A DNA stretch of 64,000 bases from NCBI RefSeq assembly GCF_002591915.1, contig NZ_NIHB01000001.1:659805-723804 (forward strand). The letters run 5' to 3'. Shown in pieces: positions 9,763-18,730 of this stretch (within the stretch, counting starts at the first letter, position 1; every line of letters starts with the position of its first letter). The translations under genes were made by a program, and so were the position numbers. The stretch comes from Marinicella litoralis (GTDB lineage Bacteria > Pseudomonadota > Gammaproteobacteria > Xanthomonadales > Marinicellaceae). The notes beneath the pieces were generated by a model. It saw only the letters and a program-made list of their open reading frames with translations, searched no databases and was not told where the DNA came from.

Positions 9763-12342
9763 TTATTGTTTTTCAGTAAAATCAATGATCTGTTTTAATT
9801 CATTCAAGGTGGCGTTGATGAAGCCTGATTCAGGTCCGGTCAGCGCAGAAAAGCTTTCGGTCCAAATCGCATCATGTTGGACGAACAAGGCATCTCCTTG
9901 TTCCATCATGTCAATGACATTGGTTTGGTTGTCATATGATTTGCGGAAAAAATCGGCATCAACCATTCTTAAATCACCTGTTAAAGCAGATCGAACTGCT
10001 TGGTTTGATTGGAAGGTATTGGGAAATAACCCCGTGACCATATGATTGATCAGTTTGCGTTGATTTAAGTATTCAAAAGTGGCCTTTGATAAAGCAGAAT
10101 CATTGATTCTTGAAGGGTTGCTGGCAATTAATTTGCGATAAATTTGTTGTTGAATTTGATTGACGTGTTTCAAGAACGAGTCATTGACTTTGGTTTTGAT
10201 GCCATTCATTTCATCAAAATAATTCAATGCAGTACTTTCATCTTGGATGTTTTCTAACCAAGTGTTCCAGTTATTTTTAATCACCGCATTGATGTCTGTT
10301 TTTTGTGCTGTTAAAAAGGTAAGCCGGTTGGGTAACAAACCAAATGTGCCCCGATCCAGGGTGGTGTTGATTTGTTTACCAATTAGACTCAACGGACACT
10401 CCATTTCTAAAGTTTCCTGGTTGTTTTCTCCAAACAAATAAATATGTCGTTGATTGCTGATCAGCTGTTTTGAAAATACGGTGTTGCCCTCGAACAGGCC
10501 ATTGAGCTGAATGGAAAGTTCACCTTCAAAATTAGATATCTTGTTGTTATCTAAATGAGTGGGAGCGGTTTTTCTGTTTTGCCACTGCACTTGGTCATAA
10601 CAAATTTGAATTTCACCTAAGCCGAACTGTGTGGCAAGTTTTAAGTGATTGGGGAACAGGTTCATTAATTTAAGGCTGGGGTCTAATTCTACATAGGCCC
10701 CACATGATTGACTGATATCGCATGGCTTTATAACTAAACCATCTGGAATGTGGTTGGTTTTTTGTTCGATGGAATCAAACAAATTGATGTCGGAATTGGC
10801 AATTAATTCATTTTTTTCATACAGGTCTATTTGGAGTTTTATTTCCTGCTTTAAGCGCTCCCATTTCGATTTTAGGGTGATGTACTGGTTGGCCAAGGCA
10901 TCTGATTGATTGAAACAAGGTGGGTGATTGTTAATTGCTTTGCCCATAGAAATCAATCGCTTGAATTCATCATTCTTATTCTTATCGGCAAAGATTCCTG
11001 GCCACCGATCATGGAACCAAGCCAGTGTTTCAGTCGCCAATAACCATTCAAACAAATTGGCTTGAGTCTCAATTTGTTGTTGGCAGTTTTCATCAGTGAC
11101 TGCTTGCATGTTGAGGATGTTGATGATTTGTAAACTGGGCAACTCAAGGGCTCGATGCAAACTGGTTGGATTGTCTAACCTGACTTTGTTACCGGCCAAA
11201 ATAGGGTCTTTGGCTGTTTCATTGGCCCAATTAAACAAATCGTCGAAGCAACTTTCAAACTGCTTGTCAGCAATCGGTAAATTTGGTTCTGGTGATTGCA
11301 TCACACTTAAATTCAAACAAACTTCTAAGTTTTTCTGGATGTTTTCACGAACCGGATGGTTCATGTACGATGCCATGTCCTCTACGTCAAAAGCCAAGCC
11401 TAAAATTTGTTGGTTCAATATGGGGTTAATGTGATCAGGGTTCTTAAATTTATTAGGTAACTCAAGCAATAAGAGTTTTAAGATCGGGTGCAGGCGTGCA
11501 TCTAAAGATTGAATTTGATCCAGGTTTTGCTCCCAAAATAACATGGATTGATCTATCAGCTTGGCCAGGTTTTTCTGTTCAGCTGAAGTCAACAGTGAAG
11601 GACTGAGCTCTATCAATTGATAAATTTCAATCCAGTCATTGGCGAATGCCAGCAAAGAACCCTGTTGCATATGGTGGTGTTGTCTGATCAATGCCACCGA
11701 TAGGTTGTCATAATATTCAATCATTGCATCGGTCTTAGCCAATTCAACAGTAAGCTCAGGTGCTTTTTTATTTAACCAACTCAGCACCAAAGGCAAATCA
11801 GCTTGTTTTTCAATGGACAGGAATTGATTTGCTTTTAATGTCGCATCAGGCCATTTGAGCCATTGAACGGTCTGTTGTGGCTGGTTTTTAATGATTTGTT
11901 GCCAGAAATAAGGCAGGTTCAACCAAATTTGAAAAACCTGGTCTGGGGTTAAACCCTCACCAATGGCCGGTAATTGGGGTGGGGGACTTAAGTCTGTCAA
12001 GCGCCAGCGATTGAGGCTCATCCCGTTGGAAAACTGGATTAAAGTTTGTGCCATCAAGGCATGGGTGTTGATGTGGTTGAATTGTTGGTGTTCAAAAACT
12101 TCAGTTTCTAATGCCTGTAGCCATTGCTGTTGTAGTTGATCAACGGAAGCAAATGAGCGAGAAAACTCCCAAGCCATTTGCGTCAAGTAGGCTGCTTGGG
12201 TCATGCCATAGTTAAGCCTTAAATGATTCGCAATAGCCACCGCGGATGGCATCGCCACATCTTTGTTTACTTCATCATTGGTTTGTCCATAAGAATAGAA
12301 CGAATTAAGAATGATGACTAGGGTGAGTATTAAACGTTTCAT
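9763..12342 (-). CDS. Large exported protein of unknown function
   Basis: No family was recognised in these 859 residues. The ATG at 12342 gives a typical signal peptide, MKRLILTLVIILNSFYSYGQ. The longest open frame would add 42 residues that read as non-coding and overlap the upstream gene. The mature protein is mostly soluble in character, rich in Gln, Asn, Leu and Trp, with long helical stretches in the first 550 residues and a more mixed region afterwards. Scattered cysteines occur, with pairs such as CDISQSCG. The 245-residue membrane gene ends 55 bases upstream, so the two probably form an operon. Confidence 0.75.
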   Translation of the reverse strand: MKRLILTLVIILNSFYSYGQTNDEVNKDVAMPSAVAIANHLRLNYGMTQAAYLTQMAWEFSRSFASVDQLQQQWLQALETEVFEHQQFNHINTHALMAQTLIQFSNGMSLNRWRLTDLSPPPQLPAIGEGLTPDQVFQIWLNLPYFWQQIIKNQPQQTVQWLKWPDATLKANQFLSIEKQADLPLVLSWLNKKAPELTVELAKTDAMIEYYDNLSVALIRQHHHMQQGSLLAFANDWIEIYQLIELSPSLLTSAEQKNLAKLIDQSMLFWEQNLDQIQSLDARLHPILKLLLLELPNKFKNPDHINPILNQQILGLAFDVEDMASYMNHPVRENIQKNLEVCLNLSVMQSPEPNLPIADKQFESCFDDLFNWANETAKDPILAGNKVRLDNPTSLHRALELPSLQIINILNMQAVTDENCQQQIETQANLFEWLLATETLAWFHDRWPGIFADKNKNDEFKRLISMGKAINNHPPCFNQSDALANQYITLKSKWERLKQEIKLQIDLYEKNELIANSDINLFDSIEQKTNHIPDGLVIKPCDISQSCGAYVELDPSLKLMNLFPNHLKLATQFGLGEIQICYDQVQWQNRKTAPTHLDNNKISNFEGELSIQLNGLFEGNTVFSKQLISNQRHIYLFGENNQETLEMECPLSLIGKQINTTLDRGTFGLLPNRLTFLTAQKTDINAVIKNNWNTWLENIQDESTALNYFDEMNGIKTKVNDSFLKHVNQIQQQIYRKLIASNPSRINDSALSKATFEYLNQRKLINHMVTGLFPNTFQSNQAVRSALTGDLRMVDADFFRKSYDNQTNVIDMMEQGDALFVQHDAIWTESFSALTGPESGFINATLNELKQIIDFTEKQ

Positions 12343-12397
12343 AAAGTTCATTGTAACAAAGTAGTTGAGATTGCCAAGGAGAGAATGCAGTCCTTGG

Positions 12398-13135
12398 TCA
12401 CCGCCTATGTGGTTCGTAGGGCGCTTTGAAATATAAAAATAAACTGATGAGTAAAACCCCAAATGCAAATGACATCAGAGAACGCCACTGGTTTTTCATC
12501 GGTTGTAGGATGCTGATCTCTTTTACAAATATAGTTTCACAGGCGCCATCGCCACGGTCATTTCTGCTGGTACTGGTACCTCGTTCATATCCCAGTGGGT
12601 TTTTGTAATGTGCCAACCAGCCTTTGATGTTAATTTGGTCACCAATGTTAACTTCACTGATGGTGTCCCTTACAGCATCATCAATGGCCAATAAGTGGTT
12701 GTTGGACAGTTGGGTTTCGTTGAATGCATTCCACGCGGCACTGCTTTGCGTACCATAACTACAAGTGAATTGGCCGTTGCTGAAATCAAATTCCCGCAAT
12801 AAACCAGGCTGGGCGGTATCGCCCCACACCACGCAAAAATCAGCAACGTTTAAATGGTCTTTACTTAAAGCATGAAGCATCGTACCGCCATCTGCATCAT
12901 GCAAGCGATATGACACCACCAATCCATTCAATTCATAATCATACTTAGGCATGATTTCAAAATCCTCTTCATTGTATGAAGTGAAAAATGGCGGTAAGTT
13001 TACGGGTGTTTGTTTCGGATCGTGCATCAAATCAACCAACACGTTCAAATCATCAGTGAAATCATTTCTTTTACTGAAAGATACAATCAATAACACGAAA
13101 CTGATGATGATTAAATAGGGTGAAATTTTTAGCAT
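12398..13135 (-). CDS. Membrane-anchored protein of unknown function with a beta-rich extracytoplasmic domain
   Basis: No family was recognised. The 245 residues have one hydrophobic segment at each end: about 5-19 (SPYLIIISFVLLIVSF) and about 220-236 (SFAFGVLLISLFLYF). The 200-residue domain between them would face the periplasm and contains two well-defined stretches, DFCVVWGDTAQPGLL and INIKGWLAHYKNPLGYERGTS. The latter is followed by an Asp/Gly/Cys segment, RGDGACETIFVKEI. The domain holds three cysteines. It is the likely first gene of a two-gene unit with the large exported protein downstream. Confidence 0.7.
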   Translation of the reverse strand: MLKISPYLIIISFVLLIVSFSKRNDFTDDLNVLVDLMHDPKQTPVNLPPFFTSYNEEDFEIMPKYDYELNGLVVSYRLHDADGGTMLHALSKDHLNVADFCVVWGDTAQPGLLREFDFSNGQFTCSYGTQSSAAWNAFNETQLSNNHLLAIDDAVRDTISEVNIGDQINIKGWLAHYKNPLGYERGTSTSRNDRGDGACETIFVKEISILQPMKNQWRSLMSFAFGVLLISLFLYFKAPYEPHRR

Positions 13136-13339
13136 CGGTAGATTATACTTTGGTGTGGTGAATTATCAGCTAATTTCAGAAAAAATCACCTCAATGAGCC
13201 CATGTTTGGATTGAATGGACGGGATTATTTGACAGGGGTGATATACTGATTAAACAATGTGGCCAGTAGGTTTAAAATTCATGATTTATCACAACCTAAT
13301 ACGGCTAAAATAGCAGCACTTTGAGTATCTAGTATTAAC

Positions 13340-13825
13340 ATGAAAAATCTAAAAATCATTACCACTGGCGGAACCATTGATAAATTGTATTTCGATGACC
13401 TCAGTGATTATCAAATAGGCAAGCCCATCATTGGTGAATTGCTTAATACTTATCATGTTGGGTTTGATTTTGAAGTGGTGCCGTTGCTGAAAAAAGACTC
13501 CATTTATATCACTGATGAGGACAGGGAGTTAATCAGACAAGTGATTGAAAAATCTGAAGAGTCCCATTTTTTGATTACCCATGGAACAGACACCATGGTG
13601 GAGACGGCTCAGTTTTTAAGCGCCATCAAAGGTAAAACCATTGTGCTTACTGGTGCTTTGACCCCAGCCAGGTTCAATGCCACGGATGCCATATTTAATA
13701 TCGGCTGCGCAGTGGCTGCCGTACAAACACAACCAGCCGGTGTTTGGGTGATTATGAATGGTTTGGTTTGGAACCCTGAACATGTACGAAAAAATCGCAA
13801 AGCCAACCGATTTGAAGAGGCATAA
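13340..13825 (+). CDS. Asparaginase-like protein, N-terminal domain only
   Basis: The 161 residues match only the N-terminal (active-site) domain of the L-asparaginase family. TTGGTIDK at about 8-15 carries the first catalytic Thr, and THGTDTMVETA at about 80-90 carries the second Thr-Asp pair. A normal asparaginase has about 330 residues with a second domain that helps bind the substrate, and none follows here. Free-standing versions of this domain occur in gammaproteobacteria, so this is probably not a truncated pseudogene. Activity is uncertain. yciO follows after 5 bases, suggesting cotranscription. Confidence 0.8.
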   Translation: MKNLKIITTGGTIDKLYFDDLSDYQIGKPIIGELLNTYHVGFDFEVVPLLKKDSIYITDEDRELIRQVIEKSEESHFLITHGTDTMVETAQFLSAIKGKTIVLTGALTPARFNATDAIFNIGCAVAAVQTQPAGVWVIMNGLVWNPEHVRKNRKANRFEEA

Positions 13826-13830
13826 AACAC

Positions 13831-14448
13831 ATGGCAAATATCCTTCGCGTTCATCCAGACAATCCACAACCCAGGTCAATCAAGGCAGCTATTGATACGG
13901 TGAGAAATGGTGGCTTAATCATTTATCCGACTGGCTCTGGATATGCGATTGGATGGGGATTGGAAAATTTAAAAGCACCTAAGATAGTGGCCATGATCAA
14001 AGAAATCGATGCCCAGCATCATTTCACCATGATGTGCCATTCAATTTCGCAAATGACAGAGTTTGTGTTGGTTGATAATGTGGCCTTTCGATTGATTAAA
14101 CACCATACACCAGGCCCATATACTTTTATCATGCCGGCGACTCGCAGGGTTCCTAAAAAATTACAACATCAAAAAAGAAAAACCATTGGTATCAGAATCG
14201 ATGAAAACCCGGTGGTTCATGCATTACTAGAAGAGTTGGGTGAGCCCTTGATGACTTCAACCTTGGAGTTTCCTGAGGTGGACATGTATGAGTTGGACGT
14301 TATGGACATCGAATTAAAAGTGGGTAATCGCATCAACACCATCATTGATTCTGGTTATTGTGCACAAGAACCGTCAACTGTGGTTGATTTGTCTGAAGGT
14401 GAAGTTAACATCATTCGTCAAGGTCAGGGTGAGATTGACTTTGTCTGA
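13831..14448 (+). CDS. yciO: YciO family Sua5/YrdC-type protein
   Basis: This 205-residue protein belongs to the YrdC/Sua5 superfamily, in which TsaC and Sua5 make threonylcarbamoyl-AMP for t6A in tRNA. It follows E. coli YciO closely in order and spacing: HPDNPQPRSIKAAIDTVRNG near the start, YPTGSGYAIGWGLE, VDNVAFRLIKHHTPGPYTFI, RKTIGIRI, and the C-terminal PSTVVDLSEGEVNIIRQGQG. YciO-type proteins are generally not the main t6A enzyme, and their substrate is less certain. The gene overlaps the start of scpA, as in related gammaproteobacteria. Confidence 0.92.
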   Translation: MANILRVHPDNPQPRSIKAAIDTVRNGGLIIYPTGSGYAIGWGLENLKAPKIVAMIKEIDAQHHFTMMCHSISQMTEFVLVDNVAFRLIKHHTPGPYTFIMPATRRVPKKLQHQKRKTIGIRIDENPVVHALLEELGEPLMTSTLEFPEVDMYELDVMDIELKVGNRINTIIDSGYCAQEPSTVVDLSEGEVNIIRQGQGEIDFV

Positions 14449-15250
14449 CTCAGATAAAAAAACGCAAGTCCAACAAGAGGAAATGCCTTTTGCAATGGTT
14501 GAAGGCCAACCATTTACCACCATGCCTACCGATTTGTATATTCCGCCTGATGCGTTGGAAGTTATTCTGGAAGCATTTGAAGGCCCATTGGATTTGTTGT
14601 TGTATTTAATCAGACGACAAAATTTAGATATTTTAGACATTCCAATATACGACATCACCAAACAATATGTCGAATACATCGAATTGATGCACCAATTGAA
14701 TTTTGAACTGGCAGCTGAGTATTTAGTGATGGCAGCCATGTTGGCAGAAATTAAATCAAGGATGTTGTTACCCAAACCGAAAACAGATGATGAGCATGAA
14801 GAGGATCCCAGAGCCGAGTTGATTCGTCGTTTACAGGAATATGAGCGATTCAAGCAAGCCGCTGAGGACATCGATGGTTTGCCACGGGTTGGTAGGGATT
14901 TTTATGTGGCCAGTGTTTATTTAGAGAAACAAGTGGACCAAGAAGATCACATTGAGGTCGACATCAAAGATTTGTTGATGGCTTTTAAAGAAGTGATGGC
15001 CAGGGCTGACTTGAAAGTATCCCATGAAATAGAAAGGGAAGTTTTGAGCGTAAGGGACCGCATGACCGTGGTCTTAGACCGATTGCTGCAAGAAAAAACC
15101 ATCAACTTCAAGTCCCTATTCAGCCGTGAGGAAGGACGCCAGGGCGCCTTGGTTTCTTTTTTGGCTGTGTTAGAATTGCTCAAAGCGCAGAGTTTAGAAC
15201 TGGTTCAAAACACACCTTTTGGTGAAATTTATATTCAAGCTGCTGGATAG
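14441..15250 (+). CDS. scpA: Segregation and condensation protein A
   Basis: ScpA is the kleisin subunit of the SMC-ScpAB condensin. The kleisin N-terminal signature is clear: FEGPLDLLLYLIRRQNLDILDIPIYDITKQY. The winged-helix C terminus ends in VSFLAVLELLKAQSLELVQ. The longest frame begins inside yciO and would add a foreign N terminus. TTG at 14441 was chosen because AGGGTGAG sits about 7 bases upstream and it gives 269 residues, normal for the family. ATG at 14484 is possible but its GAGG is only 3 bases away. scpB starts 4 bases after the stop. Confidence 0.93.
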   Translation: MSDSDKKTQVQQEEMPFAMVEGQPFTTMPTDLYIPPDALEVILEAFEGPLDLLLYLIRRQNLDILDIPIYDITKQYVEYIELMHQLNFELAAEYLVMAAMLAEIKSRMLLPKPKTDDEHEEDPRAELIRRLQEYERFKQAAEDIDGLPRVGRDFYVASVYLEKQVDQEDHIEVDIKDLLMAFKEVMARADLKVSHEIEREVLSVRDRMTVVLDRLLQEKTINFKSLFSREEGRQGALVSFLAVLELLKAQSLELVQNTPFGEIYIQAAG

Positions 15251-15254
15251 TACC

Positions 15255-15854
15255 ATGGAAATCAAAGAATTAAAAAACACAGTCGAAGCTGCTTTATTGG
15301 CATTGGATGAACCGTTAAGCATCAAGGAATTATTACAATTATTCCCCGATGAAGAAATAACCAGCAATGACATCAATCAAGTGATCAATGATCTTGAAGC
15401 TGAATATCAGGATCGAGGTATTGAGTTGAAACGTTTATCCAAAGGTTATCGCTTACAAACCAAACAAAAGTACCAACCGTGGTTACAAAATTTATTTCAC
15501 CACAGACCAAAAAAACTGTCGCGAGCACTGTTAGAAACATTGGCATTGATTGCTTATCGCCAACCAATCACTCGTGGTGAGATAGAAGACATACGCGGTG
15601 TTGCGGTTTCCAGTAAAATCATACATTATATGATGGACCGTGATTGGATCAGGATTTTGGGTTACAGAGACGTCCCAGGAAAACCCGCCATGTTAGGCAC
15701 CACAAAAACATTTTTAGATGACTACAACCTCAGTTCGCTGCAAGAATTACCCAGTTTGGCTGAGATCAAGGACATTGAAACACTTGAACAAGAGTTGCAA
15801 TTCAATGATCACAATAATGACGAAACGCAGAATGAAGAATTAAATGAAGATTGA
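15255..15854 (+). CDS. scpB: Segregation and condensation protein B
   Basis: ScpB dimers bind the kleisin ScpA and regulate the SMC condensin. The 199 residues show two winged-helix units. The second holds the family signature LLETLALIAYRQPITRGEIEDIRGV at about 97-121, followed by DRDWIRILGYRDVPGKPAMLGTT. The C terminus is acidic and low in complexity. The ATG at 15255 gives the normal N terminus, and the longer frame would overlap scpA. The last codons overlap rluB by 11 bases. Confidence 0.95.
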   Translation: MEIKELKNTVEAALLALDEPLSIKELLQLFPDEEITSNDINQVINDLEAEYQDRGIELKRLSKGYRLQTKQKYQPWLQNLFHHRPKKLSRALLETLALIAYRQPITRGEIEDIRGVAVSSKIIHYMMDRDWIRILGYRDVPGKPAMLGTTKTFLDDYNLSSLQELPSLAEIKDIETLEQELQFNDHNNDETQNEELNED

Positions 15855-16665
15855 AGAGCACGAGTTTGAACCCACTGAACGTATCCAAAAAACTTTGGCC
15901 AGATGTGGCTTGGGTTCAAGAAGACAAATAGAAGCAGCCATTAAACTTGAACAAATTACCATCAATCGAGAACCGGTTACCTTGGGTCAAAAACTTATGG
16001 TGGGTGATAAGATAGGATGGAAAAATCGAGCCTGGGTGGTTGAGAGTGAATTTGTTCCACCCAGGGTCTTGATGTACAACAAACCATTGGGTCAGGTGAC
16101 CACCAGAAAAGACGACAAAGGCCGTCCAACGGTATTTGATTCTTTACCCAGTGTTAAAGGGCAAAAATGGTTGAATATTGGCCGTTTGGATATCAACACA
16201 ACTGGCTTGTTGTTATTCACCACCGATGGTGATCTGGCCAATCACATGATGCACCCAAGCGCCACCATTGATCGTGAATATGTTTGTCGCGTGTATGGGG
16301 AAATTACCGATGATGTGATCAAAAATTTGTTGAAAGGTGTGGAATTAGAAGATGGCATGGCCAGATTTTCTGACATCCAAGAGGCCGGTGTGGCCGCTGA
16401 AGAAAAAGGAGCCAACAGTTGGTTTCATGTGGCGCTTATGGAAGGAAAGAACCGTGAAGTCAGGCGTTTGTGGGAATCTCAAGGTTTACAAGTCAACCGT
16501 TTGAAGCGAGTCAGATACGGCGGTGTCTTTTTGCCTAAAAGCTTGAGAATCGGTCAACTGCGAGAGTTGAATGACAAAGAACTGGCAGTTTTATTTAAGG
16601 ACACCAAGTTCGAACCAGCAGCCACTTCTTTAATCGTTAAATCCATTAAAAAAGGGCGGCACTGA
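15844..16665 (+). CDS. rluB: 23S rRNA pseudouridine(2605) synthase RluB
   Basis: RluB modifies U2605 in 23S rRNA. An S4 RNA-binding domain opens the protein (IQKTLARCGLGSRRQIEAAI, about 11-30). It is followed by the pseudouridine synthase core with the catalytic Asp in the motif IGRLDINTTGLLLFT at about 117-131. The length of 273 residues is within the family range. RluB, RluE and RluF are related, but the scpAB-rluB neighbourhood decides for RluB. The gene end overlaps a terminator that serves the opposite strand. Confidence 0.93.
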   Translation: MKIEEHEFEPTERIQKTLARCGLGSRRQIEAAIKLEQITINREPVTLGQKLMVGDKIGWKNRAWVVESEFVPPRVLMYNKPLGQVTTRKDDKGRPTVFDSLPSVKGQKWLNIGRLDINTTGLLLFTTDGDLANHMMHPSATIDREYVCRVYGEITDDVIKNLLKGVELEDGMARFSDIQEAGVAAEEKGANSWFHVALMEGKNREVRRLWESQGLQVNRLKRVRYGGVFLPKSLRIGQLRELNDKELAVLFKDTKFEPAATSLIVKSIKKGRH

Positions 16666-16673
16666 AGCTGCCC
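16648..16673 (-). terminator. Intrinsic terminator for the rhomboid operon
   Basis: Read on the minus strand, GGGCAGC, loop TTCAGT, GCCGCCC, then six T. It stands 5 bases after the rhomboid stop and lies inside the last codons of rluB. On the plus strand it has the hairpin but no T-run, so it looks one-directional. Confidence 0.85.
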
Positions 16674-16677
16674 AAGG

Positions 16678-17283
16678 TCACCACTTAAAAGGTGGTTTCT
16701 TGCGCCAAAACTGAATCAATAAGAAACCAGTGATGGCACCGCCAAGGTGTGCAATGTGAGCGATACCATCGTTGTTTGGATTGATGCTACTGATCAGTGC
16801 AATACCAGCAAAAATCATCACGAAGTATTTTGCTTTCATAGGTATGGGTGGCAAGATCAGTTGAATGGTGTGGTTTGGCCACATCATGCCATAGGCAACC
16901 AGTAGGCCATAGACCGCGCCAGAGATTCCAATGGCGCCTATGTCACTTAACAATGCATTGGCTAAGCCTGAACCTATGATGCAGGTAATGATGTATATGC
17001 TGTATTTCTTTTCTCCCCAATAGCTTTCAATTTGTGAGCCGAACATCCAAATGGCAAATCCATTGAAAAATAAATGCATCAAATTTCCATGCAGTAAAGC
17101 ATAGGTCAGTAATTGCCATGGATAAAAATATGGGGTGTCAATTGGGTAGAGTGCAAAATACCGCCCGATAAATTGGCCACCTGTTTGCCCCAGTATTTGT
17201 TGAGCGATAAACATCACCACAATAGCGATCAAGATATTGCGGGTAACGGGTGGGATTGAACTCAGTGGATTATTGGATTGCAT
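16678..17283 (-). CDS. Rhomboid family intramembrane serine protease
   Basis: The 201-residue polytopic protein has about six membrane segments. The catalytic Ser lies in the motif GISGAVYG at about 118-125. The partner His is in HIAHLGGAITGFL near the last helix, and the early His/Asn pair is in HGNLMHLFFNGFAIW. These are the defining rhomboid features. The start ATG at 17283 was chosen because it begins just before the first hydrophobic segment; earlier starts lie deep inside the upstream gene. It overlaps sixA by 14 bases and ends an operon closed by an intrinsic terminator. Substrates cannot be predicted. Confidence 0.92.
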   Translation of the reverse strand: MQSNNPLSSIPPVTRNILIAIVVMFIAQQILGQTGGQFIGRYFALYPIDTPYFYPWQLLTYALLHGNLMHLFFNGFAIWMFGSQIESYWGEKKYSIYIITCIIGSGLANALLSDIGAIGISGAVYGLLVAYGMMWPNHTIQLILPPIPMKAKYFVMIFAGIALISSINPNNDGIAHIAHLGGAITGFLLIQFWRKKPPFKW

Positions 17284-17746
17284 CAGGCGAAAATAATTCG
17301 TTAAAGTGAGCTGGTAATTTAAGGCCATCGGCCGCAATTTCAAGGCTAAAGTGCCCAACACAAGCAGGTTTATATTGAAAGGATTTGGAGGGTATCAGGT
17401 ATTGGCTGAGGGTTGACATGGTCGGGTTGTGGCCCACCAAGATCAGTTTTTCGAAATGGCGATGAGCCAGGATGGCATCACACCATTCACCGGTCAGTGC
17501 ATTGTAATATTGGCGATCGCTGTGTAATTGTACTGCAGCTAAATGTTGTTGAATGATTTTGGCAGTGGTCATTGTTCTTAATGCATCTGAACAGATGATA
17601 TGTGTCTTGGCATTTAAACAGTTTTGGGCAATAAATTGAGCGCTTTTTCCCGCTTGTACTTGCCCTCGTGGTGACAATGGTCTGCTGTGATCAGATCCAG
17701 CGTGAAAAGGTGATTCTCCATGCCTGACTACGAATAAGTCCATCAA
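17270..17746 (-). CDS. sixA: SixA-like histidine phosphatase
   Basis: This is a histidine-phosphatase superfamily protein of 158 residues. The catalytic RHG motif is at residues 7-9 (FVVRHGES), and the second catalytic His is in LILVGHNPTMSTLSQYL at about 96-112. SixA dephosphorylates phosphohistidine on proteins such as ArcB or the nitrogen phosphotransferase system, and the size matches SixA better than larger branches. It is joined to the upstream HD-type gene by a four-base ATGA overlap and runs into the rhomboid gene. The exact substrate is not certain. Confidence 0.85.
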   Translation of the reverse strand: MMDLFVVRHGESPFHAGSDHSRPLSPRGQVQAGKSAQFIAQNCLNAKTHIICSDALRTMTTAKIIQQHLAAVQLHSDRQYYNALTGEWCDAILAHRHFEKLILVGHNPTMSTLSQYLIPSKSFQYKPACVGHFSLEIAADGLKLPAHFNELFSPDAIQ

Positions 17747-18717
17747 ACACGACCCAGTTCGAAAGCTTTTTGCCTGAATGCATTTTTAATTTCAGTGGCT
17801 GGCAAGTCTTGAGGAAGTGAAGCGATGTGCTGAGAAAGGGCAATCAGGTTGTCACGGTTGTTGTCTTTGTGAGGTTGAAACCATTTTTTACTTAACGTTG
17901 CATGAAAGCTTTGTTGTTCAAAAAAATAAATATGTTGTTGCTGACAAAAAAAATAATGCGCTGAAATTTGCGCTTTTTGATGAGAAATCAGTTCATCATA
18001 AATTTGAATGGCCGATTCGGCGAATTGTGCAATGGGTAAACTGACATTGGCGGTGTCTATGTCGCAGGCAAGCAGCACCAATTGGTTGTCATATTCATTT
18101 TGCAGATTAAGTTTTTCTAATAAATGTTTAGCCAAGTTGCCTTGAAAGAAATTCTTACTTCTTTTACCACCAGAACCAAAGGTGCTGCCTTCAATCATGG
18201 TTTTGAGTAACAATAAATTGTGGTCATTCCACAGTGAGCCCTTATGTGATGTATGGTTGGTTAATTCAATGATTCTCAGGGCTTCTAAATAACTGGCTGT
18301 TTCATTGGCCCCAACCAAGGAATCATCTGTTGCTGATTTTCTAGGTTCTGCTTGTCTTAAATCATGACAGGCGGCAAAAAAACTTAATAGGGCTAAACCC
18401 TCATTGGTCAGTTCGTTATTATCTCTACCAGCACAATACATGATGCGGAGTAACAGGTCATTGATGTGGTTTTCATTGTGGTAACTTCTTGGGGTTTTGC
18501 TCAACAGGCCATTGCGCAATGCCATGCGAGCGTATGCTATGGTCATGCTTTCTGCCAGTTGGGTTTTCCAGTCTTCCGCGGCAAAGGTTTCTTCGCACCA
18601 AATGTTCCAATGGTTGAGCTGATGATGGGTGTCAGGTAAGCAGGACAAGGTTTCAATCGCTTGATCAAAGCCATTGATTGCTAATTCAGTTTGATCTGGT
18701 GCAGAAGCCGAAACCAT
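17743..18717 (-). CDS. HD-superfamily phosphohydrolase-like protein
   Basis: The 324-residue soluble protein shows the pattern expected of an HD metal-dependent phosphohydrolase. A first His lies in YHNENHINDLLLRI at about 79-92, the HD pair in SFFAACHDLRQAEP at about 111-124, and a later Asp in LACDIDTANV at about 217-226. The family hydrolyses nucleotides or cyclic nucleotides, but the substrate here is unknown. It lies between the carbonic anhydrase gene (13 bases upstream) and sixA (four-base overlap). No sensor or output domain is obvious. Confidence 0.75.
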   Translation of the reverse strand: MVSASAPDQTELAINGFDQAIETLSCLPDTHHQLNHWNIWCEETFAAEDWKTQLAESMTIAYARMALRNGLLSKTPRSYHNENHINDLLLRIMYCAGRDNNELTNEGLALLSFFAACHDLRQAEPRKSATDDSLVGANETASYLEALRIIELTNHTSHKGSLWNDHNLLLLKTMIEGSTFGSGGKRSKNFFQGNLAKHLLEKLNLQNEYDNQLVLLACDIDTANVSLPIAQFAESAIQIYDELISHQKAQISAHYFFCQQQHIYFFEQQSFHATLSKKWFQPHKDNNRDNLIALSQHIASLPQDLPATEIKNAFRQKAFELGRV

Positions 18718-18730
18718 GATTAAGTATAAA

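Noticed and set aside
12342-12468. Upstream extension of the large exported protein
   Set aside because: The added 42 residues would precede the signal peptide and overlap the upstream gene; no ribosome site supports them.
13229-13257. TTGACA before the asparaginase-like gene as a promoter
   Set aside because: The -35 box is perfect, but no acceptable -10 stands 16-18 bases downstream (TAAACA at best).
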